This document shows positions 1 to 9,347 of a stretch of DNA of 64,000 bases, piece by piece. A program made the position numbers and the translations under genes. Source of the stretch: Enterocloster clostridioformis (GTDB lineage: Bacteria > Bacillota > Clostridia > Lachnospirales > Lachnospiraceae); assembly GCF_020297485.1 (NCBI RefSeq), contig NZ_JAIWZC010000001.1, forward strand, positions 620,001-684,000, given 5' to 3'. The notes beneath the pieces are model-generated. The model did not search any database and was not told the DNA's origin. It worked only from the letters and a program-made list of their open reading frames with translations. Each line of letters starts with the position of its first letter. The first letter of the stretch is position 1.

Positions 1-1
1 C

Positions 2-415
2 AATATAGGCGGCGCGTTTACGGCGGGCTGCGTGGCCCTGAGCCTTAACGCAGGGGCCTATATGGCGGAAATCATCCGCGGAGGCATCGAGGCTGTTGAC
101 AAGGGCCAGATGGAGGCGGCCAGAAGTCTGGGGCTATCCTACGGCAAGGCCATGCGCAAGGTGATTCTGCCCCAGGCATTCAGGACCATGCTGCCCTCCA
201 TCATCAATCAGTTCATCATCTCCCTGAAGGACACGTCCCTTGTATCTGTCATCGGACCCAGGGAGCTGACTCAGAACGGTAAGATTATCGCGGCCAATTC
301 CGCTTCCATGGTTATGCCCATCTGGATCTGCGTGGCCCTTTTTTATCTGGTAGTCTGCACGATTCTGTCCAGGATTGCCAAGTATGTGGAGAGGAGAGTG
401 TCCTATGGAAAATAA
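2..415 (+). CDS. Polar amino-acid ABC transporter permease, C-terminal part
   Basis: The reading frame is open from the left edge, so the N-terminus lies outside the window. The visible 137 residues match the end of a HisM/GlnP-type inner-membrane permease. The EAA loop that contacts the ATPase is visible as [20 protein letters not shown], followed by [20 protein letters not shown] and a last hydrophobic helix ([15 protein letters not shown]) ending in a basic tail. The stop codon overlaps the start of the next gene by 11 bp, showing translational coupling with its ATPase. Substrate (probably glutamine, histidine or another polar amino acid) cannot be read from this fragment. Confidence 0.93.
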   Translation, partial: NIGGAFTAGCVALSLNAGAYMAEIIRGGIEAVDKGQMEAARSLGLSYGKAMRKVILPQAFRTMLPSIINQFIISLKDTSLVSVIGPRELTQNGKIIAANSASMVMPIWICVALFYLVVCTILSRIAKYVERRVSYGK

Positions 416-1136
416 GATTTCAGTCCATAACCTGAAAAAGAATTTCGGAAAGCTGGAAGTCCTTAAGGACATCAGCATTGAGATAAGAGAAGGGGAAGTG
501 GTATGCATGATAGGCCCCTCCGGTTCCGGTAAGAGTACGTTTCTGCGGTGCCTGAACCGTCTGGAGAAGATCACATCCGGCCATGTGGTGGTGGACGGCC
601 ATCCCATATCAGACCCTAACACCAACATCAACAAAGTGCGTGAAAACATCGGAATGGTGTTCCAGCATTTCAACCTGTTCCCCCATCTTACGGTGAAGGA
701 GAACATTACCTTAGCTCCCACGGAATTAAAGCTCATGGGAAAAGAGGAAGCCGGCAGAAAGGCTCTTGAGCTGCTGGCCCGCGTGGGGCTGGCGGACAAG
801 GCGGAGGCATATCCGGGACAGCTCTCCGGCGGACAGAAGCAGAGGGTGGCCATCGCGCGCTCCCTTGCCATGAATCCCGACATCATGCTGTTTGACGAGC
901 CCACATCGGCCCTGGATCCTGAGATGGTGGGCGAGGTGCTGGAGGTCATGAAGCAGCTGGCAGCCGACGGCATGACCATGGTGGTGGTCACCCATGAGAT
1001 GGGATTTGCCAGGGAAGTGGCGGACCGGGTGGTGTTTATGGATGACGGATACATCGTGGAGGAAGGGACTCCCGATGAAGTGTTTGGAAATCCCAGGGAG
1101 GAAAGGACCAGGAGCTTTCTGGATAAGGTGCTGTAG
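405..1136 (+). CDS. Polar amino-acid ABC transporter ATP-binding protein (GlnQ/HisP family)
   Basis: A 243-residue cytoplasmic ABC ATPase, the usual length for GlnQ/HisP/ArtP. Walker [10 protein letters not shown] is at about residues 37-45, the signature [10 protein letters not shown] at about 140-149, Walker B IMLFDEP at about 160-166, and the switch histidine is in VVVTHEM. I chose the ATG at 405, preceded by GGAGAGGAG, over an upstream start at 375 because [15 protein letters not shown] fits the family N-terminus and because it overlaps the permease end by 11 bp as in other such operons. It drives ATP-dependent import of an amino acid together with the upstream permease; no binding protein lies in the window. 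Confidence 0.95.
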   Translation: MENKISVHNLKKNFGKLEVLKDISIEIREGEVVCMIGPSGSGKSTFLRCLNRLEKITSGHVVVDGHPISDPNTNINKVRENIGMVFQHFNLFPHLTVKENITLAPTELKLMGKEEAGRKALELLARVGLADKAEAYPGQLSGGQKQRVAIARSLAMNPDIMLFDEPTSALDPEMVGEVLEVMKQLAADGMTMVVVTHEMGFAREVADRVVFMDDGYIVEEGTPDEVFGNPREERTRSFLDKVL

Positions 1137-1194
1137 ACATTCGGATTCCTTGGGGGATGAGCATAGAAGAACGAAGTGTGAATAAATGTTATAC

Positions 1195-1243
1195 ACAATA
1201 ACAGGCTGCCCGGTCACGGCGAATCGGGCGGCCTGTTATTGTT
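1195..1243 (+). terminator. Hairpin after the amino-acid transporter operon
   Basis: A perfect 12-bp stem (1195-1206 with 1231-1242), extended inward by about six more pairs, lies 58 bp after the ATPase stop. The T tract is short (TTCC), so termination efficiency is uncertain; its position between the convergent operon and the tRNA suggests a transcription end. Confidence 0.6.
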
Positions 1244-1271
1244 CCGGAAAGATAAAAGATTTCGGAACAAC

Positions 1272-1297
1272 AAAAAAGCCCTGCACACGCAAGGCTT
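1272..1297 (-). terminator. Intrinsic terminator of tRNA-Gly
   Basis: On the minus strand AAGCCTTGC, a 4-nt loop and GCAGGGCTT (one G-T pair) are followed by a T run. It starts five bases after the tRNA 3' end. Confidence 0.8.
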
Positions 1298-1301
1298 TAA
1301 A

Positions 1302-1372
1302 AGCAGATGACGGGAATCGAACCCGCCTCCCCAGCTTGGGAAGCTGGTGTTCTACCGATGAACTACATCTGC
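1302..1372 (-). tRNA. tRNA-Gly (anticodon CCC)
   Basis: A complete cloverleaf reads on the minus strand. The acceptor stem is GCAGATG/CATCTGC, the T arm carries GGTTCGATTCC, and the anticodon stem CCAGC/GCTGG encloses TTCCCAA with anticodon CCC, which reads GGG. The CCA end is not encoded. It has its own promoter and terminator, so it is a single-gene unit. Confidence 0.93.
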
Positions 1373-1383
1373 ACAACACTGAT

Positions 1384-1411
1384 ATTATATCATGTATTTT
1401 GGAAAATTCAA
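1384..1411 (-). promoter_or_regulatory. Sigma-A type promoter of tRNA-Gly
   Basis: On the minus strand TTGAAT (1411-1406), a 16-bp spacer and TATAAT (1389-1384) end 11 bp before the tRNA 5' base. Confidence 0.75.
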
Positions 1412-1526
1412 GTCTATTTTCTTATTTTTGTAAAAATTTATAATAATTTCTATGAATTTGATCCGGCCGTTATCCGGAAGTCAGGAGGGGATCCGGCCGG
1501 ATACGGGAATTTCTCATGGCCGGAAC

Positions 1527-1555
1527 TTGCCAAAACAATCTAAATATGGTTTAAT
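1527..1555 (+). promoter_or_regulatory. Possible promoter of parE-parC
   Basis: TTGCCA (1527-1532), 17 bp, TTTAAT (1550-1555) is the best -35/-10 pair upstream of parE. The -10 box is imperfect; TACAAT just downstream is an alternative. Confidence 0.4.
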
Positions 1556-1571
1556 ACAATAAGATGAAACA

Positions 1572-1591
1572 TATGTACGCATCTGTACATA
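1572..1591. promoter_or_regulatory. Dyad TATGTAC-N6-GTACATA before parE
   Basis: A perfect 7-bp inverted repeat with a 6-bp centre lies in the leader, about 10 bp before the parE ribosome binding site. It has the shape of a repressor site, and the half-site resembles the repeated motif in the GntR-controlled promoter at 24099; the binding protein is unknown. Confidence 0.4.
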
Positions 1592-1609
1592 GCAATATGG
1601 AGGAATAGA

Positions 1610-3529
1610 ATGGCAAAGGAACAATATAATGCGGACAGTATTACGGTGCTGGAAGGACTGGAGGCGGTCCGTAAGCGTCCTGGTATGTATATAGGAGGTG
1701 TGGGAACCAAGGGGTTAAACCATCTGATTTATGAAATCATTGATAATGCGGTGGATGAGCACCTGGCCGGATTCTGCAGCAGTGTGTGGGTGACTTTGGA
1801 AGCAGACGGCTCCTGTACGGTCCGTGATAACGGCCGCGGAATCCCGGTCGGACTTCACAAAAAGGGCATATCAGCCGCCAGAATCGTACTGTCCACCCTT
1901 CATGCGGGCGGTAAATTCGATAACGACGCTTATAAGACCAGCGGAGGACTTCACGGTGTGGGTTCCTCCGTAGTTAATGCCCTGTCAGCCCATATGGACC
2001 TTAAGGTTTACAGGGACGGCTTCATCTATCACGATGAATATGAAAAAGGACGTCCTGTCATCAAGCTGGAGAACGGACTTCTCCCTGTGATTGGAAAGAC
2101 GCGGGAGACCGGTACCTGTATCAATTTCCTGCCTGACGGCGATATATTTGAGAAAACACGTTTCAAGGCGGACTGGCTCAAGAGCCGTCTGCACGAGACC
2201 GCATACTTAAACCCAAACCTGACCCTTTACTATGAGAACAAGCGGCCCGGAGAGGGGGAGAAGGTGGCCTTCCATGAGCCGGAGGGCATTGTTGCCTATG
2301 TGCGGGAGCTGAATTCCGGCAAGACGCCGGTACACGACCCCATTTATTTCAAGGGGACCGTGGACAAGGTGGAGGTGGAGGCCGCCATCCAGTTCGTGGA
2401 CACATTTGAGGAGAATATACTGGGCTTCTGCAACAACATCTTTACCCAGGAGGGCGGCACCCACCTGGCTGGCTTCAAGACCAAATTCACGGCGCTGATT
2501 AACAGCTATGCCAGGGAGATTGGAATTTTAAAGGATAAGGATACCAACTTTACGGGAGCCGATACCAGGAACGGCATGACGGCCGTCATCGCGGTAAAGC
2601 ATCCCGACCCTATCTTCGAGGGGCAGACCAAGACAAAGCTGGCCAGCGCCGACGCCACCAAGGCCGTGTTTACGGTGACCGGGGACGAGCTGCAGCTTTA
2701 CTTTGACCGCAACGTGGAGGTGTTAAAGGGAGTCATTGGCTGTGCGGAAAAATCGGCCAAGATTCGCCGGGCCGAGGAAAAGGCCAAGACCAACATGCTG
2801 ACCAAATCCAAATTTTCCTTTGACAGCAACGGTAAGCTGGCAAACTGCGAGAGCCGGGATGCCTCCAGGTGTGAGATATTCATTGTAGAGGGAGATTCCG
2901 CCGGCGGCTCTGCCAAGACTGCCAGGAACCGCCAGTACCAGGCTATCCTGCCCATCAGGGGAAAAATCCTCAACGTTGAGAAGGCGTCCATGGATAAGGT
3001 CCTGGCCAATGCGGAAATCAAGACCATGATCAATAGCTTTGGCTGCGGTTTTTCAGAAGGATACGGCAATGACTTTGACATCACAAAGCTGCGCTATGAC
3101 AAAATCATCCTGATGACTGATGCCGATGTGGACGGCAGCCACATCGACACCCTGCTTCTCACCTTCCTTTACCGTTTTATGCCGGAACTGATTTATGACG
3201 GTCATGTGTATATTGCCATGCCGCCCCTGTTTAAGGTGATCCCTAAGCGGGGGGAGGAACAGTATCTTTACGATGAAAAGGAGCTGGAGCGTTACAGGAA
3301 AACACATACCGGCGACTTTACGCTGCAGCGCTACAAAGGTCTGGGTGAGATGGACGCACAACAGCTGTGGGAGACCACTCTGGACCCGGAGCGCCGGGTT
3401 CTCAAGCGGGTGGAGATAGAGGACGCCAGAATGGCTACGGAGATAACCGAGATGCTCATGGGCACAGAGGTGGGACCGCGCCGCCAGTTCATTTATGAGC
3501 ACGCGGACGAGGCAGAGATTGACGCATAG
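1610..3529 (+). CDS. parE: DNA topoisomerase IV subunit B (ParE)
   Basis: A 639-residue type IIA topoisomerase ATPase subunit that powers strand passage, mainly decatenation of daughter chromosomes. The GHKL ATPase motifs are clear: EIIDNAVDE at about 42-50, DNGRGIPV at about 73-80 and SGGLHGVGSSVVNALS at about 111-126. The TOPRIM motifs EGDSAGGSA (about 427) and DADVDGSHI (about 503) bind Mg. Start ATG has AATATGGAGGAATAG upstream. It sits 18 bp before parC and not beside dnaA/recF, and its partner lacks the GyrA box, so topoisomerase IV is preferred over gyrase; family-level confusion with GyrB remains possible. Confidence 0.92.
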   Translation: MAKEQYNADSITVLEGLEAVRKRPGMYIGGVGTKGLNHLIYEIIDNAVDEHLAGFCSSVWVTLEADGSCTVRDNGRGIPVGLHKKGISAARIVLSTLHAGGKFDNDAYKTSGGLHGVGSSVVNALSAHMDLKVYRDGFIYHDEYEKGRPVIKLENGLLPVIGKTRETGTCINFLPDGDIFEKTRFKADWLKSRLHETAYLNPNLTLYYENKRPGEGEKVAFHEPEGIVAYVRELNSGKTPVHDPIYFKGTVDKVEVEAAIQFVDTFEENILGFCNNIFTQEGGTHLAGFKTKFTALINSYAREIGILKDKDTNFTGADTRNGMTAVIAVKHPDPIFEGQTKTKLASADATKAVFTVTGDELQLYFDRNVEVLKGVIGCAEKSAKIRRAEEKAKTNMLTKSKFSFDSNGKLANCESRDASRCEIFIVEGDSAGGSAKTARNRQYQAILPIRGKILNVEKASMDKVLANAEIKTMINSFGCGFSEGYGNDFDITKLRYDKIILMTDADVDGSHIDTLLLTFLYRFMPELIYDGHVYIAMPPLFKVIPKRGEEQYLYDEKELERYRKTHTGDFTLQRYKGLGEMDAQQLWETTLDPERRVLKRVEIEDARMATEITEMLMGTEVGPRRQFIYEHADEAEIDA

Positions 3530-3547
3530 ACAGGAGACAATTAGAAC

Positions 3548-5782
3548 ATGGCTGAAAAGATATTACGGACTGAATACAGTGAGGAAATGCAGAGAAGCTA
3601 CATGAACTATTCCATGAGCGTCATCACTGCAAGGGCTATCCCCGATGCAAGGGACGGCTTAAAACCGGTACAGCGCCGGGTCCTCTATGATATGAGGGAG
3701 CTTCATCTGGACCACGATAAGCCCCACAGGAAATCGGCGCGTATCGTGGGAGATACCATGGGTAAGTATCATCCCCACGGCGACAGCTCCATTTACGAGA
3801 CACTGGTTGTCATGAGCCAGAATTTCAAAAAGGGAATGGCCCTGGTGGACGGGCACGGCAACTTCGGCTCCATAGAAGGGGACGGGGCAGCCGCCATGCG
3901 TTACACGGAGGCGCGTCTGGAGAAGTTTGCGGAGGAGGTCTACCTAAAGGATCTGGATAAAACCGTGAATTTCGTTCCCAACTACGACGAGACGGAAAAG
4001 GAACCGGAGGTGCTTCCCGTCAGAGTCCCCAACCTTCTGATTAACGGGGCGGAGGGCATTGCCGTGGGCATGAGCACAAGCATTCCGCCCCACAACCTGG
4101 GCGAGGTGGTGGACGTGGTCCAGGCGTATATTGATAATCCGGAGGTGACCACGCAGGAGCTGATGGAGCTGATGCCGGGGCCGGATTTTCCCACCGGCGG
4201 AGTCATTGCCAATAAGAGCGAGCTGCCGCAGGTTTACGAGACAGGCATGGGCAAAATCAAACTCAGGGGCAAGTTCGAGGTGGAGCTTGGAAAGCGCAAG
4301 GCGGACAAGGATAAGCTGATTATCTCGGAGATTCCCTATACCATGATTGGCGCCGGAATCAATAAGTTTCTGGTGGATGTGGCCGATTTGGTGGAGAGCA
4401 AGAAGCTGACGGATGTGGTGGATATCTCCAACCAGTCCAACAAAGAGGGGATCCGTATCGTGCTGGAGCTGCGCAAGGACGCGGATATTGACAAGATAAA
4501 AAATATCCTCTATAAGAAAACAAAGCTGGAGGATACATTCGGTGTCAATATGCTGGCCATTGCGGACGGCCGCCCTGAGACGCTGAACCTGAAGGGAATC
4601 CTGAGAAATTTCCTCAACTTCCAGTATGAGAACACGGAGCGCAAATACAATGTCCTTCTCCAGAAGGAAATGGATAAAAAGGAAGTGCAGGAAGGACTTA
4701 TTGCGGCCTGCGACTGTATTGACCTGATCATAGCCATCCTGAGGGGATCTAAAAACTTAAAGGATGCCAAGGCGTGTCTGACCACAGGCGATGTGACCAA
4801 CATCCATTTCAAGGTGCCGGGTTTTGAGGAGGACGCGAAGAAGCTTGCCTTTACGGAGCGCCAGGCATCCGCCATTTTGGAGATGCGTCTCTATAAATTA
4901 ATCGGACTGGAAATCCTGGCCCTGGAAAAGGAGCACAGGGAAACCTTAAGGAAGATTGCGGAGTATAAGAAAATCCTGGGAAGCAGGCCCCAGATGAACC
5001 GCGTCATCAAGGAGGATCTGGCTGCCATCAAGGCTGAATTCGCCACCCCCAGGCGCACCCTGATTGAGGATGGACCTGAGGCAGTGTACGATGAGAGCGC
5101 CGTGGCTGTCCAGGAGATGGTTTTTGTGATGGACCGGTTCGGATACTGCAAGCTGTTAGATAAGTCCACCTATGATCGGAACCAGGAAACCGTGGACAAT
5201 GAGCAGGTACATGTGGTGAAATGTCTGAATACGGACAAAATCTGTCTCTTTGCGGCCAGCGGCAGCCTGTACCAGATTAAAGCCATGGATGTGCCCGCCG
5301 GCAAGCTGAGGGACAAGGGAGCGCCCATTGAAAATCTGAGTAAATTCGACGGCACCAAGGATACCATTGTTTACCTGACCAGCGCGGAGAACATGAAGGG
5401 CAGGATATTTGTATTCGCCACCAAGATGGCCATGGTAAAGCAGGTGCCTGCGGCGGAATTTGAGACCAATAACCGGGTGGTGGCAGCCACCAAGCTCCAG
5501 GATGGGGATGAGCTGGCGGCCGTGATACCGGTGGAGGGCCAGACCGAGGTGGTGATCCAGACAACGGGAGGTGTGTTCCTGCGGTTTGCCCTGGAGGAGA
5601 TATCCATGCTTAAAAAGGCGTCCAGAGGCGTCAGAGGCATCCGGCTGTCCAAGAATGAGGAGCTGGAGAAGCTGTATCTGATTGGCGAGAATCCCATTGT
5701 GGATTATAAAGGTAAGGAAGTCCATTTAAACCGTCTGAAACTGGCTAAGAGGGACGGGAAAGGCAGCAAAGTGAGGCTGTAG
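3548..5782 (+). CDS. parC: DNA topoisomerase IV subunit A (ParC)
   Basis: A 744-residue DNA cleavage/religation subunit. The quinolone-determining region [15 protein letters not shown] has a serine at the usual resistance position, and the catalytic tyrosine is in AMRYTEARL (about residue 119). A beta-pinwheel C-terminal domain follows after about residue 500. The gyrase-specific box of the QRRGGKG type that confers supercoiling is not visible, which supports ParC. Start ATG follows AGGAGACAATTAGAAC. It is co-transcribed with parE and perhaps with deoD, whose start is 17 bp downstream. Confidence 0.92.
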   Translation: MAEKILRTEYSEEMQRSYMNYSMSVITARAIPDARDGLKPVQRRVLYDMRELHLDHDKPHRKSARIVGDTMGKYHPHGDSSIYETLVVMSQNFKKGMALVDGHGNFGSIEGDGAAAMRYTEARLEKFAEEVYLKDLDKTVNFVPNYDETEKEPEVLPVRVPNLLINGAEGIAVGMSTSIPPHNLGEVVDVVQAYIDNPEVTTQELMELMPGPDFPTGGVIANKSELPQVYETGMGKIKLRGKFEVELGKRKADKDKLIISEIPYTMIGAGINKFLVDVADLVESKKLTDVVDISNQSNKEGIRIVLELRKDADIDKIKNILYKKTKLEDTFGVNMLAIADGRPETLNLKGILRNFLNFQYENTERKYNVLLQKEMDKKEVQEGLIAACDCIDLIIAILRGSKNLKDAKACLTTGDVTNIHFKVPGFEEDAKKLAFTERQASAILEMRLYKLIGLEILALEKEHRETLRKIAEYKKILGSRPQMNRVIKEDLAAIKAEFATPRRTLIEDGPEAVYDESAVAVQEMVFVMDRFGYCKLLDKSTYDRNQETVDNEQVHVVKCLNTDKICLFAASGSLYQIKAMDVPAGKLRDKGAPIENLSKFDGTKDTIVYLTSAENMKGRIFVFATKMAMVKQVPAAEFETNNRVVAATKLQDGDELAAVIPVEGQTEVVIQTTGGVFLRFALEEISMLKKASRGVRGIRLSKNEELEKLYLIGENPIVDYKGKEVHLNRLKLAKRDGKGSKVRL

Positions 5783-5799
5783 AAAAGGAGGTATATGCC

Positions 5800-6525
5800 A
5801 TGTCATCATCCAACACACCCACGCCCCATATCGGGGCTGAAAAGGGAGAAATCGCCGGGACAGTCCTGCTTCCGGGAGATCCCCTGAGGGCAAAGTACAT
5901 CGCGGAGCATTTCCTGGAGGACGTAAAGCAGTTTAACGGGACCAGGAACATGCTTGGCTACTCGGGAATCTATAAGGGCAGGCCGGTATCTGTCATGGGC
6001 ACCGGGATGGGATGCCCTTCCATCGGCATCTATTCCTATGAGCTGATCCACTTTTACGGCTGTAAGAACCTGATACGGGTGGGCACGGCCGGGGCTCTGA
6101 TGCCGGATGTCCATGTGCGTGATATGGTGTTTGCCATGGGAGCCTGCACCACCAGCAACTTTGTGCGCCTGTTGGGACTGCCGGGCGATTACTCGCCGGT
6201 GTGCAGCTACAGCCTGCTGGAACGGGCCGTGGCCGCTGCCAGGGAGCGGGGACTGTCCTTCCATGTGGGCAATGTGCTCAGCTCAGATATGTTCTATGTC
6301 CCGCCCAAACAGGTGCAGGGAGGAATGACCTGGGCGGATATGGGAGTCCTGGCCGTGGAGATGGAAGCGGCGGCCCTCTATGCCAACGCGGCGGCGGCTG
6401 GTGCCAATGCCCTGGCCGTGCTGACCATATCGGACTCCATGGTCACCGGGGAAGCCACCTCTGCCATGGAAAGGGAAACCAGCTTTACCCAGATGATGGA
6501 GGTTGCATTGTCCCTGGTTTCCTGA
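5800..6525 (+). CDS. deoD: Purine-nucleoside phosphorylase, DeoD type
   Basis: A 241-residue cytoplasmic enzyme that splits purine (deoxy)ribonucleosides with phosphate to base plus (deoxy)ribose-1-phosphate for salvage. Visible motifs are LLPGDPLRAKYIAE near the N-terminus, MGTGMGCPSIGIYSYEL, RVGTAGAL, the ribose-contacting VEMEAAALY and the purine-site aspartate in TISDSMVTGE. Length fits the hexameric DeoD family rather than the trimeric PNP family. A strong AAAAGGAGG precedes the ATG. It is 17 bp after parC and probably read through from it. The 208 bp after it hold only a weak TGCAAT/ATTGCA hairpin and asd leader sequence; I see no riboswitch I can name. Confidence 0.94.
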   Translation: MSSSNTPTPHIGAEKGEIAGTVLLPGDPLRAKYIAEHFLEDVKQFNGTRNMLGYSGIYKGRPVSVMGTGMGCPSIGIYSYELIHFYGCKNLIRVGTAGALMPDVHVRDMVFAMGACTTSNFVRLLGLPGDYSPVCSYSLLERAVAAARERGLSFHVGNVLSSDMFYVPPKQVQGGMTWADMGVLAVEMEAAALYANAAAAGANALAVLTISDSMVTGEATSAMERETSFTQMMEVALSLVS

Positions 6526-6733
6526 TGCAATGGTGATATTGCATACAAAAAAGCAGGAGTGTCTTTGCAACACGTACAAATGTATTTTTCTAGCGAATAA
6601 ATCTTGATTTTTTTCGTTGTTTGGTATAGGATAGGGAAAGATTCGCCGTACCCTGGATTCGATGGGACAGTTCCTAACAGTTCCGTGGCGGTTCCGGAGG
6701 GCGGGAAAATCAGGATAATGAGGAGAATGATTT

Positions 6734-7810
6734 ATGGAAAAGAAGCTGAAGGTTGGAATATTAGGCGCTACAGGCATGGTAGGGCAGCGTTTCATCGCAC
6801 TTTTAGAGAATCATCCGTGGTTCGAGGTAGTGACAGTGGCTGCCAGCCCGCGCTCTGCCGGCAAAACGTATGAGGAAGCAGTGGGAGACCGCTGGAAGAT
6901 GGCCACCCCCATGCCGGAAGCTGTAAAAAAGCTGGTTGTGATGAACGTAAATGAGGTGGAGAAGGTTGCTGCGGGGGTTGATTTTGTATTCAGCGCCGTA
7001 GATATGACAAAGGATGAGATCAAGGCCATCGAGGAGGCTTACGCCAGGACGGAGACTCCTGTGGTATCCAACAACAGCGCCCATCGCTGGACACCGGATG
7101 TTCCCATGGTAGTGCCGGAGATCAATCCTGAGCATTTTGACGTGATCCCCTTCCAGAAGAAGAGGCTTGGGACAGAAAGGGGATTTATTGCGGTAAAGCC
7201 CAACTGTTCCATCCAGAGCTATGCCCCGGTGCTGACAGCATGGAAGGAATTTGAGCCATACGAGGTGGTGGCTGCTACATATCAGGCTATTTCCGGCGCG
7301 GGAAAGACATTTAAGGACTGGCCGGAGATGGAAGGCAACATCATCCCCTATATCGGCGGCGAGGAAGAAAAGAGCGAGCAGGAACCCCTTCGTCTCTGGG
7401 GAACCATTAAGGACGGCGTCATCGTCAAGGCGGAAAGCCCTGTCATCACCTGCCAGTGCGTAAGGGTACCGGTACTGAACGGCCACACGGCTGCCGTATT
7501 TGTGAAGTTCAGGAAAAAGGTGACAAAGGAACAGCTGATTCAGAAACTCAGGGAGTTTAAGGGAGTTCCACAGGAGCTTAAGCTTCCCAGCGCGCCGGCC
7601 CGGTTCATACAGTACCTTGAGGAGGATAACCGTCCCCAGGTGACGGCGGACGTGGACTTTGAGAGAGGAATGGGAATTTCCGTGGGCCGTCTGAGGGAGG
7701 ACACGGTGTATGATTATAAATTCATCGGTTTGTCCCACAACACGGTAAGAGGCGCGGCAGGCGGAGCCGTACTCTGCGCAGAGCTTTTGACAGCAAGGGG
7801 ATATATTTAG
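6734..7810 (+). CDS. asd: Aspartate-semialdehyde dehydrogenase
   Basis: A 358-residue enzyme reducing beta-aspartyl phosphate to aspartate semialdehyde with NADPH, the branch point to lysine/diaminopimelate, threonine and methionine. The nucleotide loop GILGATGMVGQRF is at the N-terminus, the nucleophilic cysteine is C158 in KPNCSIQS, and SGAGKTFKDWPEMEGN follows. The sequence resembles the archaeal/fungal-type ASADH rather than the E. coli type. Start ATG has TGAGGAGAATGATTT upstream. It is monocistronic or followed by galM after 29 bp. Confidence 0.93.
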   Translation: MEKKLKVGILGATGMVGQRFIALLENHPWFEVVTVAASPRSAGKTYEEAVGDRWKMATPMPEAVKKLVVMNVNEVEKVAAGVDFVFSAVDMTKDEIKAIEEAYARTETPVVSNNSAHRWTPDVPMVVPEINPEHFDVIPFQKKRLGTERGFIAVKPNCSIQSYAPVLTAWKEFEPYEVVAATYQAISGAGKTFKDWPEMEGNIIPYIGGEEEKSEQEPLRLWGTIKDGVIVKAESPVITCQCVRVPVLNGHTAAVFVKFRKKVTKEQLIQKLREFKGVPQELKLPSAPARFIQYLEEDNRPQVTADVDFERGMGISVGRLREDTVYDYKFIGLSHNTVRGAAGGAVLCAELLTARGYI

Positions 7811-7839
7811 TACTGTATGGAGAAGGAGTGGAGAAAATC

Positions 7840-8904
7840 ATGGCAATCGAGAAAAATTCATTCGGGAAAATGCCCGACGGTACAGAGGTTTACAAGTATA
7901 CACTGACCAATAAGAATGGGGTATCCGCCTCGTTTATCACTCTGGGAGGGGTGTGGGTCTCCATGGTGGTGCCTGATAAGGACGGAAACATGGCGGATGT
8001 GGTGCTGGGATACGATGATTTGGACAGCTACCGCAGGAATCCCGCCCACTTTGGCGCGCCCATTGGCCGCAATGCCAACCGGATTGGCGGGGCCGTCATC
8101 ACCATCGGCGGCAGGGATTATAAGCTGGAGGCCAACAACGGCCCCAACAATCTCCACAGCGGACCGGACCTGTACCACGACAGGCTTTGGGACTGCAGGT
8201 CCTCAGAGACAGAGGCAGGCAGCAGGCTGGACTTTTATCTGGAGAGTCCGGACGGGGACCAGGGATATCCGGGCAATGCCAGGATTACGGTGAGCTATAC
8301 CCTGACAGACGAGGACAGCCTTGTTCTGGATTATCATATGGTCTGCGACAAGGATACGGTTGCCAATTTCACCAACCACAGCTATTTTAACCTGGCAGGA
8401 CATGACAGCGGCGATGTGATGAAGCAGGAGGTGTGGCTTAACGCGTCCCGCTATACACCGGCGGACGAAGTCTCCATCCCTACGGGAGAGATTGCTCCTG
8501 TGGCAGGTACTCCCATGGACTTTACAGAGATGAAGGCCATTGGACGGGATATAGGCGCTGATTTTGAGGCTCTTGTATTTGGGAAGGGATATGACCATAA
8601 CTGGGTGCTGGATAAGGAAGAAGGAGAACTGGCCCTGGCTGCAAAGGCCATGGACCCGGCCAGCGGCCGCGTGCTGGAATGTTATACGGATCTGCCCGGA
8701 ATCCAGTTTTATACAGCGAATTTCCTGCAGGATGAGATGCCGGGTAAGGGTGGAGCCCGCTATGATTACCGCCACGCGTTCTGCTTTGAGACCCAGTATT
8801 ACCCGGACGCGGTCCATAAGCCCCAGTTCCCGTCCCCCTTGCTGAAAGCAGGGGACGAGTACAGCGCCAGGACCGTCTATCGTTTTTTGCCTAAACAGGC
8901 GTAA
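7840..8904 (+). CDS. galM: Aldose 1-epimerase (galactose mutarotase)
   Basis: A 354-residue beta-sandwich enzyme interconverting alpha and beta anomers of galactose/glucose. Motifs: PIGRNANRIGGAVI (substrate arginine), NNGPNNLHSGPDLYHD (catalytic histidine), NFTNHSYFNLAGHDSG (second histidine), and the C-terminal FCFETQYYPDAVHKPQFPS with the catalytic glutamate. An in-frame GTG at 7828 exists, but AGAAGGAG (7821-7828) is correctly spaced for the ATG at 7840. Its last 14 bp overlap tail-to-tail with a small minus-strand gene. Its transcript could end at the hairpin at 9187. Confidence 0.93.
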   Translation: MAIEKNSFGKMPDGTEVYKYTLTNKNGVSASFITLGGVWVSMVVPDKDGNMADVVLGYDDLDSYRRNPAHFGAPIGRNANRIGGAVITIGGRDYKLEANNGPNNLHSGPDLYHDRLWDCRSSETEAGSRLDFYLESPDGDQGYPGNARITVSYTLTDEDSLVLDYHMVCDKDTVANFTNHSYFNLAGHDSGDVMKQEVWLNASRYTPADEVSIPTGEIAPVAGTPMDFTEMKAIGRDIGADFEALVFGKGYDHNWVLDKEEGELALAAKAMDPASGRVLECYTDLPGIQFYTANFLQDEMPGKGGARYDYRHAFCFETQYYPDAVHKPQFPSPLLKAGDEYSARTVYRFLPKQA

Positions 8905-9145
8905 TTTTGGCAGCATGGGCCCTGCCTTCAAGGGGCTGATAGATTTCCACAATGGCAAAATGGGGAGTCAGGTCTGACTGCTCCGGTTCGGCTATGGTCA
9001 TGAACCGGTAGTTGGTCCCGTTTACCACCTGTTTTGCCACGGCTATGGGACGGTAAAAGTAATCGGGATGCTCTCCGATTGCATTGTAAAATATGAATGA
9101 ATCATATGTGGTGAGATAAGGCTGATACTGCCAGCTTCCAGGCAT
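8891..9145 (-). CDS. Small cystatin-like protein (84 aa)
   Basis: An ATG at 9145 is preceded on the minus strand by CCGGAGGTAAC, an excellent ribosome binding site, so the short reading is favoured over the long open frame to 9493 that runs antisense to topB. The protein contains AKQVVNGTNYRF, close to the QVVAGTNY signature of cystatins/stefins, followed by strands of the type FAIVEIYQPLEG. No signal peptide or membrane segment is seen, so it would be cytoplasmic. Small cystatin-fold proteins of unknown role occur in gut Firmicutes; protease inhibition is not shown. It overlaps the galM 3' end by 14 bp. Confidence 0.78.
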   Translation of the reverse strand: MPGSWQYQPYLTTYDSFIFYNAIGEHPDYFYRPIAVAKQVVNGTNYRFMTIAEPEQSDLTPHFAIVEIYQPLEGRAHAAKITPV

Positions 9146-9186
9146 GGAAGTTACCTCCGGAATGTCGTTATAGTAGTTTATGCAGG

Positions 9187-9231
9187 AAAACCATGAGGGT
9201 TCTGCCAGAGTTGGCGCTTCATGGTTTTTTT
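9187..9231 (+). terminator. Intrinsic terminator between galM and topB
   Basis: AAAACCATGA (9187-9196) pairs with TCATGGTTTT (9219-9228) and continues into a T run. It would stop plus-strand transcription from galM before topB and lies in the leader of the small minus-strand gene. Confidence 0.7.
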
Positions 9232-9233
9232 GA

Positions 9234-9262
9234 TTGCGGCAAAGGGAATTTAATGGTATACT
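9234..9262 (+). promoter_or_regulatory. Probable topB promoter
   Basis: TTGCGG (9234-9239), 17-bp spacer, TATACT (9257-9262), about 85 bp before topB and directly after the terminator. Confidence 0.5.
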
Positions 9263-9347
9263 ATTATAATATGTGCCCTGCCGCCATGGAAATCTGCCGG
9301 ATAAATCCGGGGTGCGGCGCGTATGAAGAAAGTAAATGAGGGATTGG

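Noticed and set aside
134..1198. Long minus-strand frame antisense to the amino-acid ABC ATPase
   Set aside because: It mirrors a clear ATPase gene, has no family features and no ribosome binding site; it is a shadow of biased codon use.
1186..1443. Plus-strand frame over the tRNA-Gly region
   Set aside because: It is the complement of a tRNA and two hairpins; not a protein.
1610..5782. Gyrase GyrB-GyrA instead of topoisomerase IV
   Set aside because: No GyrA box is visible in the second protein and no replication-origin genes flank the pair; ParE-ParC fits better.
6526..6733. Lysine riboswitch before asd
   Set aside because: The 208-bp leader lacks the long set of conserved lysine-riboswitch helices; only weak hairpins are visible.
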